Origin: Macrostomum hystrix
Lineage: Eukaryota; Platyhelminthes; Macrostomidae
Direction of reading: 5' to 3'
NCBI GenBank assembly: GCA_950097015.1
Contig: CATNEN010000039.1
Coordinates: forward strand, 18,334,501-18,398,500
Length of the DNA: 64,000 nucleotides
Of the stretch, positions 25,450-38,041 are shown piece by piece. The position numbers and the translations under genes were made by a program. How positions within the stretch are numbered: position 1 is the stretch's first letter; each line of letters starts with the position of its first letter. The notes under the pieces were generated by a model, which saw only the letters and a list, made by a program, of their open reading frames with translations, did no database searches and was not told where the DNA came from.

Positions 25450-26045
25450 CGATAGGGTTTATGGGATTGATAGGGTTTATGGGAATGATAGGGTTTATGG
25501 GAATGATAGGGTTTATGGGAATGATAGGGTTTATGGGAATGATAGGATTTATGGGATTGATAGGGTTTATAGAATTGATAGGGTTTATAGGATTGATAGG
25601 GTTTATGGGATTGATAGGGTTTATGGGATTGATGGAGTTTATGGGATTGATGGAGTTTATGGGATTGATAGGGTTTATGGGATTGATAGGGTTTATGGGA
25701 TTGATGGAGTTTATGGGATTGGTGGAGTTTATGGAATTGATAGAGCTTATGGAATTGCTAAGGTTTATGGGATTGATAGAGTTTATAGGATTGATAGGGT
25801 TTTTGGGATTGATAGGGTTTATGGGATTGATAAGGTTTATATGATTTATAGGGTTTATGGGATTGATAGGTTTATGGGATTGATAGGGTTTATGGGATTG
25901 ATAGGGTTTATGGGATTGATGGGGTTTATGGGATTGATGGAGTTCATGGGATTGATAGGGCTTATGGGATTGATAGGGTTTATGGGATTGATAGGGTTTA
26001 TGGGATTGATAGGGTTTATGGGATTGATAGGTTTATGGGATGTTT
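25450..26045. repeat. 18-bp minisatellite 5' of METTL9
   Basis: About 33 copies of an 18-bp unit, core gatagggtttatgggatt, just upstream of the first recognised METTL9 exon and probably in its first intron. Open frames seen across it are a by-product of the three-divisible period. Confidence 0.92.
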
Positions 26046-27050
26046 ATTCAGTCAATGTGCTAATCGGCGAGTTTTAAATGTTTTTAAATGCTAGACACTA
26101 TAAAGCAAATCTAAGGCTATGTTATATAGTTGCAGTAAGACATTTTCAAGTGATTTCCCTTTTATTCTACTTAAAGTAGACTATAAGTAGGAATTACCTA
26201 AAAATGCGAAAATCGCCTTAGTGAAAGTATGCTACATTGAATTACCAGAGACTCACTCAATTTACTACAAATTTGCAGAAGCTACGAAGAGGACAAATCG
26301 TAACTATTGCCTTATTAAACAAGCTACAATACTTTATGTAGTAAAAAAAATATGGAACAGGTGGAACCAGATCTCATTGCGCTTAATATATCGGTAGAAA
26401 TTTAGCAAAACATGCTTGCGACAAAAGCTAGTGAAACAACTAAACAACACGATTAACTTAGCTAATAAAAATGGTACCACACCACCTGCAAATGTAGTTG
26501 AATATGGCTATGGCCAAAATAGTAAATTATTATTGCTATCAGTCAAATTGTGCAAAAAACACATTTAAGGAAACAATACTACTAGCGTATAGTACCCGTA
26601 TACTAAAGGATATCCAAGTCTATCAATTTGAGGAAATTTTTAGAACAAATCGATAACACATCCGAGTGTACTAATGCTAGTAATAATAATATTCTCGCAT
26701 TAGAATTAATTGAGCCAATAGCCAAAACAGTCGGGGCTGAACAATGTCTACACATAGATTTGCATGCGTAGCTTAAAGTAAATGTCACCCAGAAGGCTTT
26801 GAATAGGACGCGTATAGAGATGGAAGTTACATGCACTGTCAACATTTACATACTGGTTATGAATAAATGCGAGATAAGGCCCCAGCCGTTTCATCAAATG
26901 TTTGTGCATGGGTTAGATACTTAGTAAGATGGATAACAGGAGAGAGCTTGATATAGGGGAGATTAGAGAATATTAAAGAAATTATAGACTGGGGTTGAAA
27001 GAAGATAGAATGGGGGAGAAAGAGAGGATAGATTGGGTGGAGAAAGAGAC
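26046..27050. other. AT-rich non-coding stretch
   Basis: No recognisable coding exon, repeat array or RNA gene was seen. A 5' exon of METTL9 could lie here but none could be supported. Confidence 0.5.
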
Positions 27051-27054
27051 AATA

Positions 27055-27480
27055 CAATGGGGGAGAAGGAGAGGATAGAATGGGGAGAGAAAGAGAGAAT
27101 AGAATAGGGGAGAAACGGAGGATAGAATATGGGTAGAAAGAGGGATTAGAATGGGGGAGAAAGAGAGGATAGAATATGGGTAGAAAGAGGGATTAGAATG
27201 GGGGAGAAAGAGAGGATAGAATATGGGTAGAAAGAGGGAATAGAATGGGCGAGAAAGAGAGGATAGAATATGGGTACAAAGAGGGACTAGAATGGGGGAG
27301 AAAGAGAGGATAGAATATGGGTAGAAATAGGGATTAGAATGGGGGAGAAAGAGAGGATAGAGTGTCGTAGAAAGAGAGGATAAAATGGGGTAAAAAAGAG
27401 GATAGAATGGGGGAGAAAGAGTGGACAGAATGGGGGGTAGAAAATGAGGACAGAATGGGAGAGAAAGAGGTAATAGAATT
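27055..27480. repeat. Purine-rich (G+A) degenerate tandem repeat, about 47 bp period
   Basis: Almost pure G/A on the plus strand: gagaaagagaggatagaat alternating with tatgggtagaaagaggga. A full cycle is about 47 bp, with simpler 22-24-bp cycles on the right. Long polypurine tracts of this type can adopt triplex structures. Confidence 0.85.
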
Positions 27481-27944
27481 GGGTAGAAAGAGAGAGGAGT
27501 ATAGTGTAGATAGTAGACTCACAGAAGAAGAAGAACAAAGCAAAAGGAAGAAAGTAAGTTCAAGATAAACAGGAACATGTAAGAGAAGCATGCCATACTA
27601 CTGTCTACAATGTTGCTAAAACCTAGACCCAATACAAAAACAGTTGACGCCCTATTCAACAAATATAGAAAACGCAATAAAACACGCGCCGAGTCACAAG
27701 GTGAGTGCGAGGGAGGCAAGGAGTGGCTTAGCAAGGCCCAGAACTGAGTTAGTCAACACGCTTTTGCATTTCATTTCGAACGCTATGAAGAGGTTTTCAG
27801 TTGGAGGGTGCCTTACAAAATATACGGCTAATTAAATGCACGTAACAAGATTCCTTCTCCATTTCAGAATGATCATGGAATCTTAAACAAGCTGCCCTGA
27901 ACAACTACGACACGATATTGGGTTACTATTTAGGCCCCGTATTA
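27481..27944. other. Unassigned spacer
   Basis: Short open frames exist on both strands (27519-27734 minus, 27644-27835 plus), but neither has a recognisable domain or supported splice sites. Nothing is annotated. Confidence 0.4.
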
Positions 27945-30900
27945 CCTTTCCTGTTAACAGGCTTCTTATTACCCAAATTGTTTACTGAAGGTGATCTCAT
28001 ATTACCTAGATTGATTACTGAAATCATGTCTCTTATTACCCAGACTGATTACTGAAATCAGGTCTCTTATTACCCAGACTGATTACTAAAATCAGGTCTC
28101 TTATTACCCAGACTGATTACTAAAATCAGGTCTCTTATTACCCAGACTGATTACTGAAATCAGGTCTCTTATTACCCAGATTAATTACTGAAATCAGGTC
28201 TCTTATTACCCAGATTAAGTACTGAAATCAGGTCTCTTATTACCCAGACTGATTACTGAAATCAGGTCTCTTATTACCCAGATTAATTACTGAAATCAGG
28301 TCTCTAATTACCCAGATTAATTACTGAAATCAGGTCTCTAATTACCCAGACTGATTACTGAAATCAGGTCTCTTATTACCCAGACTGATTACTGAAATCA
28401 GGTCTCTTATTACCCAGACTGATTACTGAAATCAGGTCTCTTATTACCCAGATTAAGTACTGAAATCAGGTCTCTTATTACCCAGACTGATTACTGAAAT
28501 CAGGTCTCTTATTACCCAGATTAATTACTGAAATCAGGTCTCTAATTACCCAGACTGATTACTGAAATCAGGTCTCTTATTACCCAGATTAATTACTGAA
28601 ATCAGGACTCTTATTACCCAGATTAATTACTGAAATCAGGTCTCTTATTACCCAGACTAATTACTGAAATCAGGTCTCTTATTACCCAGACTGATTACTG
28701 AAATCAGGTCTCTTATTACCCAGACTGATTACTGAAATCAGGTCTCTTATTACCCAGATTAATTACTGAAATCAGGACTCTTATTACCCAGATTAATTAC
28801 TGAAATCAGGTCTCTAATTACCCAGACTGATTACTGAAATCAGGTCTCCTTTTACCCAGATAAATTACTGAAATCAGGTCTCTTATTACCCAGACTGATT
28901 ACTGAAATTAGGTCTCTTATTACCCAGACTGATTACTGAAATCATGTCTCTTATTACCCAGACTGATTACTGAAATCAGGTCTCTTATTACCCAGATTAA
29001 TTACTGAAATCAGGTCTCTAATTACCCAGACTGATTACTGAAATCAGGTCTCTAATTACCCAGACTGATTACTGAAATCAGGTCTCTTATTACCCAGACT
29101 GATTACTGAAATCATGTCTCTTATTACCCAGATTAAGTACTGAAATCAGGTCTCTTATTACCCAGACTGATTACTGAAATCAGGTCTCTTATTACCCAGA
29201 TTAATTACTGAAATCAGGTCTCTAATTACCCAGACTGATTACTGAAATCAGGTCTCTAATTACCCAGACTGATTACTGAAATCAGGTCTCTTATTACCCA
29301 GACTGATTACTGAAATCAGGTCTCTAATTACCCAGACTGATTACTAAAATCAGGTCTCTTATTACCCAGATTAATTACTGAAATCAGGTCTCTTATTACC
29401 CAGACTGATTACTGAAATCATGTCTCTTATTACCCAGACTGATTACTGAAATCAGGTCTCTTATTACCCAGACTGATTACTGAAATCAGGTCTCTTATTA
29501 CCCAGATTAATTACTGAAATCAGGTCTCTAATTACCCAGACTGATTACTGAAATCAGGTCTCTTATTACCCAGATTAATTACTGAAATCAGGACTCTTAT
29601 TACCCAGATTAATTACTGAAATCAGGACTCTTATTACCCAGATTAATTACTGAAATCAGGTCTCTAATTACCCAGACTGATTACTGAAATCAGGTCTCTT
29701 ATTACCCAGATTAATTACTGAAATCAGGACTCTTATTACCCAGATTAATTACTGAAATCAGGACTCTTATTACCCAGATTAATTACTGAAATCAGGTCTC
29801 TAATTACCCAGACTGATTACTGAAATCAGGTCTCTAATTACCCAGACTGATTACTGAAATCAGGTCTCCTTTTACCCAGATAAATTACTGAAATCAGGTC
29901 TCTTATTACCCAGACTGATTACTGAAATCATGTCTCTTATTACCCAGACTGATTACTGAAATCAGGTCTCTTATTACCCAGATTAATTACTGAAATCAGG
30001 TCTCTAATTACCCAGACTGATTACTGAAATCAGGTCTCTTATTACCCAGATTAATTACTGAAATCAGGTCTCTTATTACCCAGATTAATTACTGAAATCA
30101 GGTCTCTTATTACCCAGATTAATTACTGAAATCAGGTCTCTTATTACCCAGACTGATTACTGAAATCAGGTTTTTTAATTACCCAGACTGATTACTGAAA
30201 TCAGGTCTCTTATTACCCAGATAAATTACTGAAATCAGGTCTCTTATTACCTAGATTAATTACTGAAATCAGGTCTCTAATTACCCAGACTGATTACTGA
30301 AATCAGGTCTCTAATTACCCAGACTGATTACTGAAATCAGGTCTCTTATTACCCAGACTGATTACTGAAATCAGGTCTCTTATTACCCAGATTAAGTACT
30401 GAAATCAGGTCTCTTATTACCCAGACTGATTACTGAAATCAGGTCTCTTATTACCCAGATTAATTACTGAAATCAGGTCTCTAATTACCCAGACTGATTA
30501 CTGAAATCAGGTCTCTTATTACCCAGATTAATTACTGAAATCAGGACTCTTATTACCCAGATTAATTACTGAAATCAGGTCTCTAATTACCCAGACTGAT
30601 TACTGGGTAATCAGGTCTCTTATTACCCAGACTGATTACTGAAATCAGGTCTCTTATTACCCAGACTGATTACTGAAATTAGGTCTCTTATTACCCAGAT
30701 TAATTACTGAAATCAGGTCTCTAATTACCCAGACTGATTACTGAAATCAGGTATCTTATTACCCAGATAAATTACTGAAATCAGGTCTCTTATTACCCAG
30801 ACTAATTACTGAAATCAGGTCTCTTATTACCCAGACTGATTACTGAAATCAGGTCTCTTATTACCCAGATAAATTACTGAAATCAGGTCTCTTATTACCC

Positions 30901-31320
30901 AGACTAATTACTGAAATCAGGTCTCTTATTACCCAGACTGATTACTGAAATCAGGTCTCTTATTACCCAGATTAATTACTGAAATCAGGTCTCTTATTAC
31001 CCAGACTAATTACTGAAATCAGGTCTCTTATTACCCAGACTGATTACTGAAATCAGGTCTCTTATTACCCAGACTGATTACTGAAATCAGGTCTCTTATT
31101 ACCCAGACTGATTACTGATATCAGGTCTCTTATTACCCAGATTAATTACTGAAATCAGGTCTCTTTTTACCCAGACTAATTACTGAAATCAGGTCTCTTA
31201 TTACCCAGACTGATTACTGAAATCAGGTCTCTTATTACCCAGACTGATTACTGAAATCAGGTCTCTTATTACCCAGACTAATTACTGAAATCAGGTCTCT
31301 AATTACCCAGATTGTTTACT
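27945..31320. repeat. 3.4-kb minisatellite of a 34-bp unit
   Basis: About 99 copies of a 34-bp unit (core ttattacccagactgattac, joined by tgaaatcaggtctc). Two main subtypes alternate (cagactgatt and cagattaatt), with rarer gattaagtac and agataaatta. The order of subtypes recurs in blocks, for example a rare ctccttttacccagataaat variant at about 28848 and 29868, roughly 1,020 bp (30 units) apart. Confidence 0.95.
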
Positions 31321-31329
31321 GTAAGAAAT

Positions 31330-32285
31330 GTTATAAAATAGGTGTTAGTCTTAAAGGCTAAATAGAAAGCTTATGAAAATATAATAATAAAGAACTAGAA
31401 AAAAATACAACACTTAGACTAATTAATCGGACTGTTAAACTGACAAAGTCCTTGTACAATCACAGAAAAATTTATTTAACTACACTAAATAAGCAAGCCC
31501 GAAATGTATTATTTTACAAGCTACTAATTATAAACAATTGAGAATTATTAATGAACCAAGAGTAGAGACATTAGGCAAATCAATTTGGCAGGAAAAACAG
31601 CTCACTTGTTTCATCATTTTGCATCACGAATAAGTAGGAAAGCATGGTAACATATTTCTGCAATATTCCGCTTCTTAAACCTGAAACAAATCAATTTCAC
31701 AGCCAGTACAAAAAGCAAAAGACGTGTATATTCGTGCACGATATTTTGTTTTCAATCACAGACTTTTAGAATTTATAATAGTTGAATTTGAGCATATGAT
31801 ATACATATATAAGATATTACAAATCAGATTGACCAGAATATAGCGCAAAAGAGCATATCTATTTTTTGGGTGATTTTGCATAAAAAAAAATTGCAAAGAT
31901 CTACAAGTAGAACCAAGCAGAATATTGATAGCAGATAATAGTGCAACGATTATATATACTGAAAATGAACAGCTATTGGCTTCAAATAACTCGGGAGATT
32001 TATCAGTGTAGAATGATTATTGATATTTTATATATGAATATATAGTGTGTAAATATCACAATCTAACACCACTGGTAATTGGTTTACAGACTAGCTCTTT
32101 TCTTAGAAAGAAATTACATAAACACAGGTTATATAAATAAGATAATAATATTTATAATAAGAGTACTAATTCGTGATTTGTTGAGTAGTAGGCACTCAAG
32201 CACAGGCAAACACACAATGCAAATAGATTGTGTTTGAACATATTGCTATTTATAACACGTTAGATTTCTGATAAGGATCACGACT
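31330..32285. other. AT-rich non-coding stretch
   Basis: Sequence between two minisatellites, with no open frame, palindrome or repeat that stands out. Confidence 0.5.
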
Positions 32286-32289
32286 GGGA

Positions 32290-33345
32290 TCATGAGATTT
32301 ATAAAGGGACAATTGTCTAAAGGGACGATTTTCTAAAGGGACGATTTTTCTAAAGGGACGATTTTCTAAAGGGACGATTGTCTAAAGGGACGCTTTTCTA
32401 AAGGGATGATTTTCTAAATAGACGATTTTCTAAAGGGACGATTTTTCTAAAGGGACGATTTTCTAAAGGGACGATTGTCTAAAGGGACGCTTTTCTAAAG
32501 GGATGATTTTCTAAAGGGACGATTTTCTAAAGGGACGTCTTTCTAAAGGGACGATTTTCTAAAGGGACGTCTTTCTAAAGGGACGATTTTCTAAAGGGAC
32601 GATTTTCTAAATGGACGATTTTCTAAAGGGACGATTTTCTAAAGGGACGATTTTCTAAAGGGACGTCTTTCTAAAGGGACGATTTTCTAAAGGGACGATT
32701 TTCTAAAGGGACGATTTTCTAAAGGGACGATTTTCTAAAGGGACGTCTTTCTAAAGGGACGATTTTCTAAAGGGACGATTTTCTAAAGGGACGATTTTCT
32801 AAATGGACGATTTTCTAAAGGGACGATTTTCTAAAGGGACGATTTTCTAAATGGAGGATTTTCTAAATGGAGGATTTTCTAAAGGGACGATTTTCTAAAT
32901 GGACGATTTTCTAAAGGGACGATTTTCTAAATGGAGGATTTTCTAAAGGGACGATTTTCTAAATGGACGATTTTCTAAAGGGACGATTTTCTAAATGGAG
33001 GATTTTCTAAAGGGACGATTTTCTAAATGGACGATTTTCTAAATGGAGGATTTTCTAAAGGGACGATTTTCTAAATGGACGATTTTCTAAAGGGACGATT
33101 TCATAAAGGGACGATTTCATAAAGGGACGATTTTCTAAAGGGACGATTTTCTAAAGGGACAATTGTCTAAAGGGACGATTGTCTAAAGGGACGATTGTCT
33201 AAAGGGACGATTTTCTAAAGGGACGATTTTCTAAAGGGACAATTGTCTAAAGGGACGATTGTCTAAAGGGACGATTTCTAAAGGACAATTTTCTGCACAG
33301 ACGATTTTCTGAGGGGACGATATCCTTAAGAGACGATTTGCTTAA
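32290..33345. repeat. 16-bp minisatellite downstream of the Gln-rich gene
   Basis: About 65 copies of a 16-bp unit, core aaagggacgattttct, with ggacgtctttct and atggaggat variants. It degenerates over the last 80 bp and stops about 50 bp before the stop codon of the 33399-35039 gene, so it lies in its 3' flank or untranslated region. Confidence 0.93.
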
Positions 33346-33398
33346 GGACGATTTCCCGGGGAAACGATTTCCCGCGGCTGACAGAGGAACCTGGAGTC

Positions 33399-35039
33399 TT
33401 AAGAGAACGCAGATTCCGTAGCCGACATGCAATCGGCGCAGACTCGTCGAACCTCTTCGACACAGCCGGATGCTCTGGCGAGCCATTCGGCGGCACCAGA
33501 CGGTGACACCGCCATCGATACGGGCCCGGGCCTCTCAGCCAGGCAGGTGAGCAGCCGACTAGCAGCTGACATCACGGGCAACAGTCGGCACAGGATTCGA
33601 ACTCGGTGGGCCCGCTCAGATCCGGTCAGGCTGACTGGCCGGCCTGAGAAGCGAGACTCGGAGGCGGCTCCAAGGAGGGCGCGCAGAGCCGGCCTGAGGC
33701 CAGCGGCGGCCAGTTCAATCCGGCCGCGGCAGTCGGCATCGTTGGGCCGATTGTGAGCAGTGCGAACCGCGTGCAGCAGCAGGGTGGCGCCGGCTGTGAC
33801 AGAGCGCAGGCAGAGCTGCAAAGCCTCCCGGTCGGCTGGCTGGCAGGCGGTTGGCAACGCCTGCGGCCGGCAGGCGACGGCCAGATCAGACAGGGAGCGG
33901 GACAGGCCCTCGCACTGCTGCACCAGGCAGGCGCCGCCGCTGTCGACAACGCCGGCGCTGCCGCTAGCGGTATTGAAACTGAAGCTGCTGCCGATTTCAA
34001 CTGCCACGGCCACCTGTAAGCCGACTAGTGCGGCTTCAATGCGATCGCAGTAGAGGCGAACTAGGCGAAGATTCAGCTGCTGCTGCTGCTGCTGCTGATG
34101 CTCACAGTGCCATCTAGCAATCACCGGTCTAGACGCAAGAGAATTGGCAGCAGCGGCTGCATTTATGACAGTAGCCTGTAATCGTTGAACACATTCGGCA
34201 GCCTCAGCATCGGCTTCAGCCGTGGGATCAGCTGATTTGGACAGCAAGCGAGCTCTGAGTAGTTCCACAAGCAGTCTGATATTCTTTAATTCGCGTCGGA
34301 GTTGAGTCAGATCATCGGCTCCGTCATCGGCATCGGCGGCCTCGAGACCTTCTCCGTCGCCTCCAGTCGGCCAGACATCCCAGGTGAGAATGAGCCGTTC
34401 CTCAGCCAGTCGCAAGCTGCAGTCGGCAACGGCGCATTGAACGCGAAGCGAGGCAGCGGCCTGACGCGCCTGACGACTGCCAGCGCCAGAGGACAGGATT
34501 GAAGCTTCCCGATTGTGCAGCTTCTCTGGATGATTCTGCTGCTGCTGCCGAGACGACTGTGGCGGCAGGCTGGCTGATTTGGCTTCTCGCTGTACACGCA
34601 GCAGCTGCTGCTGTTGCCAATTAGTCTGAGTCGACGGCCTCAGCAACGTTGAGGATGCCGAAGCCGGAGCTGAATTTTCTACCTGTCCGTCTCTAGCCAG
34701 GTAGATGCGCTTATCTGTCAGATTCTCAACTGAGCGATGCTGCGACTGCTGCTGCGACAGCTGGTGGTAGGCCCGTGGCCTAGCCGAGCCTGACTCTTCA
34801 ACACCAACGGCCGATCCAGCCACGGAAGACGAAGTTGAAGCCAATGAGGCTGTCGATTTCGATAAATTGAATTGCTTAGTGCGAAACAAAGAAAATGCGC
34901 CGCTGCCACTACCGCCCCCGCCTATCATTGACACCGGGCGAGTCTGGGGCATCGACTGTTGCAGAGACTTCTGCTGCTGCTGCTGCTGCTGCTGTTTTCC
35001 ATTTGCCGGCGACTTGCCCATTGACTGGCGTTTGAACAT
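33399..35039 (-). CDS. Unrecognised Gln/Ser-rich protein with helical C-terminal half
   Basis: A 546-residue open frame from ATG at 35039 (MFKRQSMGKSPANGK) to TAA at 33399. GC-rich, coding-like composition contrasts sharply with flanking AT-rich DNA. Residues 1-200 are low-complexity, with poly-Gln tracts (CTG/CAG runs at about 34967-34995 and 34074-34098) and Ser/Gly runs. The rest alternates Leu/Ala-rich segments such as LTQLRRELKNIRLLVELL, which predict amphipathic helices and suggest a helical-bundle domain; I do not recognise the family. The frame stays open upstream to about 35084 (VANARLYPDCLHALS) just after GAAGTCAG, a possible splice acceptor, so this may instead be the last exon of a longer gene with 5' exons beyond 35.1 kb. 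Confidence 0.65.
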   Translation of the reverse strand: MFKRQSMGKSPANGKQQQQQQQQKSLQQSMPQTRPVSMIGGGGSGSGAFSLFRTKQFNLSKSTASLASTSSSVAGSAVGVEESGSARPRAYHQLSQQQSQHRSVENLTDKRIYLARDGQVENSAPASASSTLLRPSTQTNWQQQQLLRVQREAKSASLPPQSSRQQQQNHPEKLHNREASILSSGAGSRQARQAAASLRVQCAVADCSLRLAEERLILTWDVWPTGGDGEGLEAADADDGADDLTQLRRELKNIRLLVELLRARLLSKSADPTAEADAEAAECVQRLQATVINAAAAANSLASRPVIARWHCEHQQQQQQQLNLRLVRLYCDRIEAALVGLQVAVAVEIGSSFSFNTASGSAGVVDSGGACLVQQCEGLSRSLSDLAVACRPQALPTACQPADREALQLCLRSVTAGATLLLHAVRTAHNRPNDADCRGRIELAAAGLRPALRALLGAASESRFSGRPVSLTGSERAHRVRILCRLLPVMSAASRLLTCLAERPGPVSMAVSPSGAAEWLARASGCVEEVRRVCADCMSATESAFS

Positions 35040-35084
35040 TGACAATGCGTGCAAGCAGTCTGGATATAGGCGGGCATTGGCGAC

Positions 35085-37550
35085 CTGACTTCAACAACTG
35101 GCTATCAGTGACAAACCCGGCTTTGATTAATTAGCACCATCAGTGATCAACTAAGCACTTCTGATTTTTTGTTTTCGACTGGCTGAAAAATAATCAATGG
35201 TATACTTATTAATCTTGACTTTTAGGTTACTTCTTGCAATAATCTAAGAAGTAAAGTGAATTTAAAGTGCATAAAACTGAAATTATTCAAACGGCATTAT
35301 TAAAACTGACAAAAAATTATAACTATAATAAACAACAGATATATAATCAGAGGAACTAGCCTACTACAATTTTGGGTCATATATCTAGTAGTACTCTAAA
35401 ACCAAACAACTCAAACTTTGGGAATTGAGGTAGGCTCAATATTGCTTACTACAAGGAGTCAGAGATATTTCTAATTTTTTCTGTGTTTTCTTTGAATGAA
35501 TCAAATGCACATACAGAAAAGCTAAAATATTAGTTCATACTCCTAGCACACCTGTTCTTCTTTAAATGTTCAACAATACACATAAAAATTCAACATACTG
35601 AATACCAATTATAAGGGTTTAAAGCATGCACACTGGCAATTTACAATGTGATTCAGGAAAGCTTATTGATTCACAAATTATTTATTGAAAGGAATAAACG
35701 TTTCAGACAGTCAGACTAGTTGATGAGGGAATAGTCATCAACTGTATACTGTCTAACTAAAGAAAACACAGCTACATTATGCATAGTCAATTTTTTTTAT
35801 AGAAAGTCATTTTGTAAATGTTAAGAAGTCAAACAAATCCAGTGTAGGTAATGCACAAAGCATTATCAATACTAGTTTGTTATCAATGAACCTTCTGATT
35901 TTCCCAAAACTCAATGAGTGCTAACAGAACAGCATTCTCACGGATGGTGAATATGTGTGACTAAGCCTGTCCCAAGCTGGGTGTCATAACAGAGAAAATT
36001 AGTGAAAGGATGGTCAGAACAAAACATTCTAGACTTTAAGGTGGCCATGTGCCTAAAATATGTTAGCAGGCCTACAATAGGTCACTGTTATAGGTCATCA
36101 ACAGGTCATTATTGAGCAGCATTTGATGAAAGGAATTTATTGGAAAAATATAAATCAGCACTTGTTGATAGCATGCACCTTACACTATTAATACTCATAT
36201 AATTCATATTCATTATACTTTTTTGTATTGATAATAGGCTCCAATATTGCTAAGCTAGCAATAGTATATAGCTTATATGTAGGCCTATGCTTAATCTGTA
36301 TAAACTATCATTCTAAATTCTCCCTGAAAAAAACTAACACAACAAACATACATGTGCAAACTCCCAAATCCTAGCCGGCCATGCGACTTAGTTTTTGCTC
36401 TATTTATGACTTAGTTTGCTCTCATTTGCTCTATTTTTCTCTCCCCTTTTTCCTCTTCTTCACACCTTCCTTTTTTGTCCCTTGGTCCCCCCTTTGATTT
36501 TTTTGCGCTTGGTTGATTGGTTTTTGCGACTTACCTTGCTTGGCCCTCATTTCACCTGGCCAGTTTGGCCGGTTCGGCCGGGTGTTGCGCATGTATGACA
36601 ACAAAGCAAGTTAAAAATAGGCCTAAATTATATTCTAGTAGATTTGTATTATAGTTGCAATTGCGAGCTGCTAAAAATGAAGAGCTAGATAATCATATCA
36701 TTTTTTGCTACAGCAAGCAAATTGAGTAAATTTATAATTCTGGGCTTTTTAAACTTAAATCCTATAAAATTGTGTCCATAGGTTTTTTAGGTGCTGAGTT
36801 AAAAACATTTTTGTTCCATTTAGGATGCCTCTTTCTCTATTAGAAACTCAGTATTCTGTTTATTTCCTTACTTATACACAAAATGCTTAGTTCAAATGAT
36901 ATAGATTATATGCATTTATGCCATTTGCCTAAATAAAGGAATTTTTCAGCTTCCTTTAGGTAGCATACAATGACAGTCCAAGTGGCTAGATAGCACAGCT
37001 ATAATTGTGACTATTAGTTAATTTTCCCAGTCCTCACAGGCTTCCTATGGATCAAAGTTTCCCAATCTTGGTAAAAGGATAAAACTTAATTCTGAAGTTT
37101 TCATTACTTCTTATTTGGTAACTTACCCTTTATTTTGGTATGATAATTAATATTTTTTTCTTATTCAATCTGACACTAGTATATGACTAATGACTTTGCC
37201 AACTTAAAACTTTCCATTTTTAATAACAACTCTAACTAAATTTTAATCTGATTTATTTTACTTCTGTTACAATTGTAGGCACTTATCTCAAAATAAAGGT
37301 TCTGAATTTTTGCCTCTCCAAACAAATACATATATACCCTGCACAGGGAGGAAATCACCCATAGTTAAACAAAGTGGCAAAATAATTGTTTGACAGCAAT
37401 TAAACTTATTACATATAGTATTATTAAAATTGGGTTGTGTTGTCATCTTCAACCACTTTTCATTTGATGTAAAGAATGGCTTCCTTATCACAGGATGACT
37501 ATACTTCAACTTAGTAAGCAGGACATAAGGGCTTGAAAAGCAAATTTTGG
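35085..37550. other. Gene-poor AT-rich region
   Basis: No supported exon. It contains a pyrimidine-rich patch at 36410-36530 and scattered copies of a taggcct/aggccta motif (for example 36068, 36290, 36620). It may be intron or 5' flank of the Gln-rich gene. Confidence 0.5.
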
Positions 37551-37560
37551 CTGGTATTTT

Positions 37561-38041
37561 GGTCCCAGGTCATTTTGGTGACAAGACATTTCAGTGACAG
37601 TCATTTTGGTGACTACTCAAGTCATTTCAGTGACACAATTGGTCAGATTGGTGACAACTATTTTTGCACCTAAATATGCTAAAAACTGCTTTCCATTTTA
37701 GCTACCTATGCACACTTATAAAGTATTAATTAAATAATGCTGTAAGTAGGCCCCTATTAATAAGAAGCTGCATCGCTCTGATTAAGTCTGGGTTTTACTT
37801 TAAATGAGTTAAATTATTAAATTATTTAATGAGTAGTCAATAGTTTCAATAGTTATTCGCTCCTAATTAAATGTGCATAATAATCATTTTTCAAGTTTTG
37901 GATTGACAAGGCGAGTGCAGGCTTTAAGCAGCTGCTGGATCGTGGAAGGCTGTTTTCTCAGCATATTTAGGTGCAAAAATAGTTGTCACCGAACTGACCA
38001 ATTGTCACCTAAATGTATTGTCACCGAAATGACCTGGGACC
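37561..38041. mobile_element. Non-autonomous DNA transposon with subrepeat TIRs
   Basis: 481 bp bounded by ggtcccaggtcatttt and its inverse (aaatgacctgggacc). Inverted arms of about 85-120 bp contain iterated gtcatttyggtgac motifs and end in matching inner blocks (gcacctaaatatgct at 37667-37681 against agcatatttaggtgc at 37953-37967). Flanks are ggtatttt (37553-37560) and agtatttt (38042-38049), an 8-bp duplication with one mismatch, which fits a hAT-type element. No transposase is encoded. Confidence 0.8.

Noticed and set aside
25391-26077. Plus-strand repeat protein of 228 residues
   Set aside because: Product of the 18-bp array (period divisible by three), with a second overlapping frame just as open.
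27519-27835. Small hydrophobic minus frame and basic plus frame
   Set aside because: Short, overlapping, with no splice or family support; could not be tied to METTL9.
27945-31320. CRISPR-like array
   Set aside because: Direct repeats have no unique spacers, and the genome is eukaryotic; it is a minisatellite.
33427-34620. Multiple plus- and minus-strand frames of 60-124 codons
   Set aside because: GC-rich shadows of the Gln-rich gene on the minus strand.
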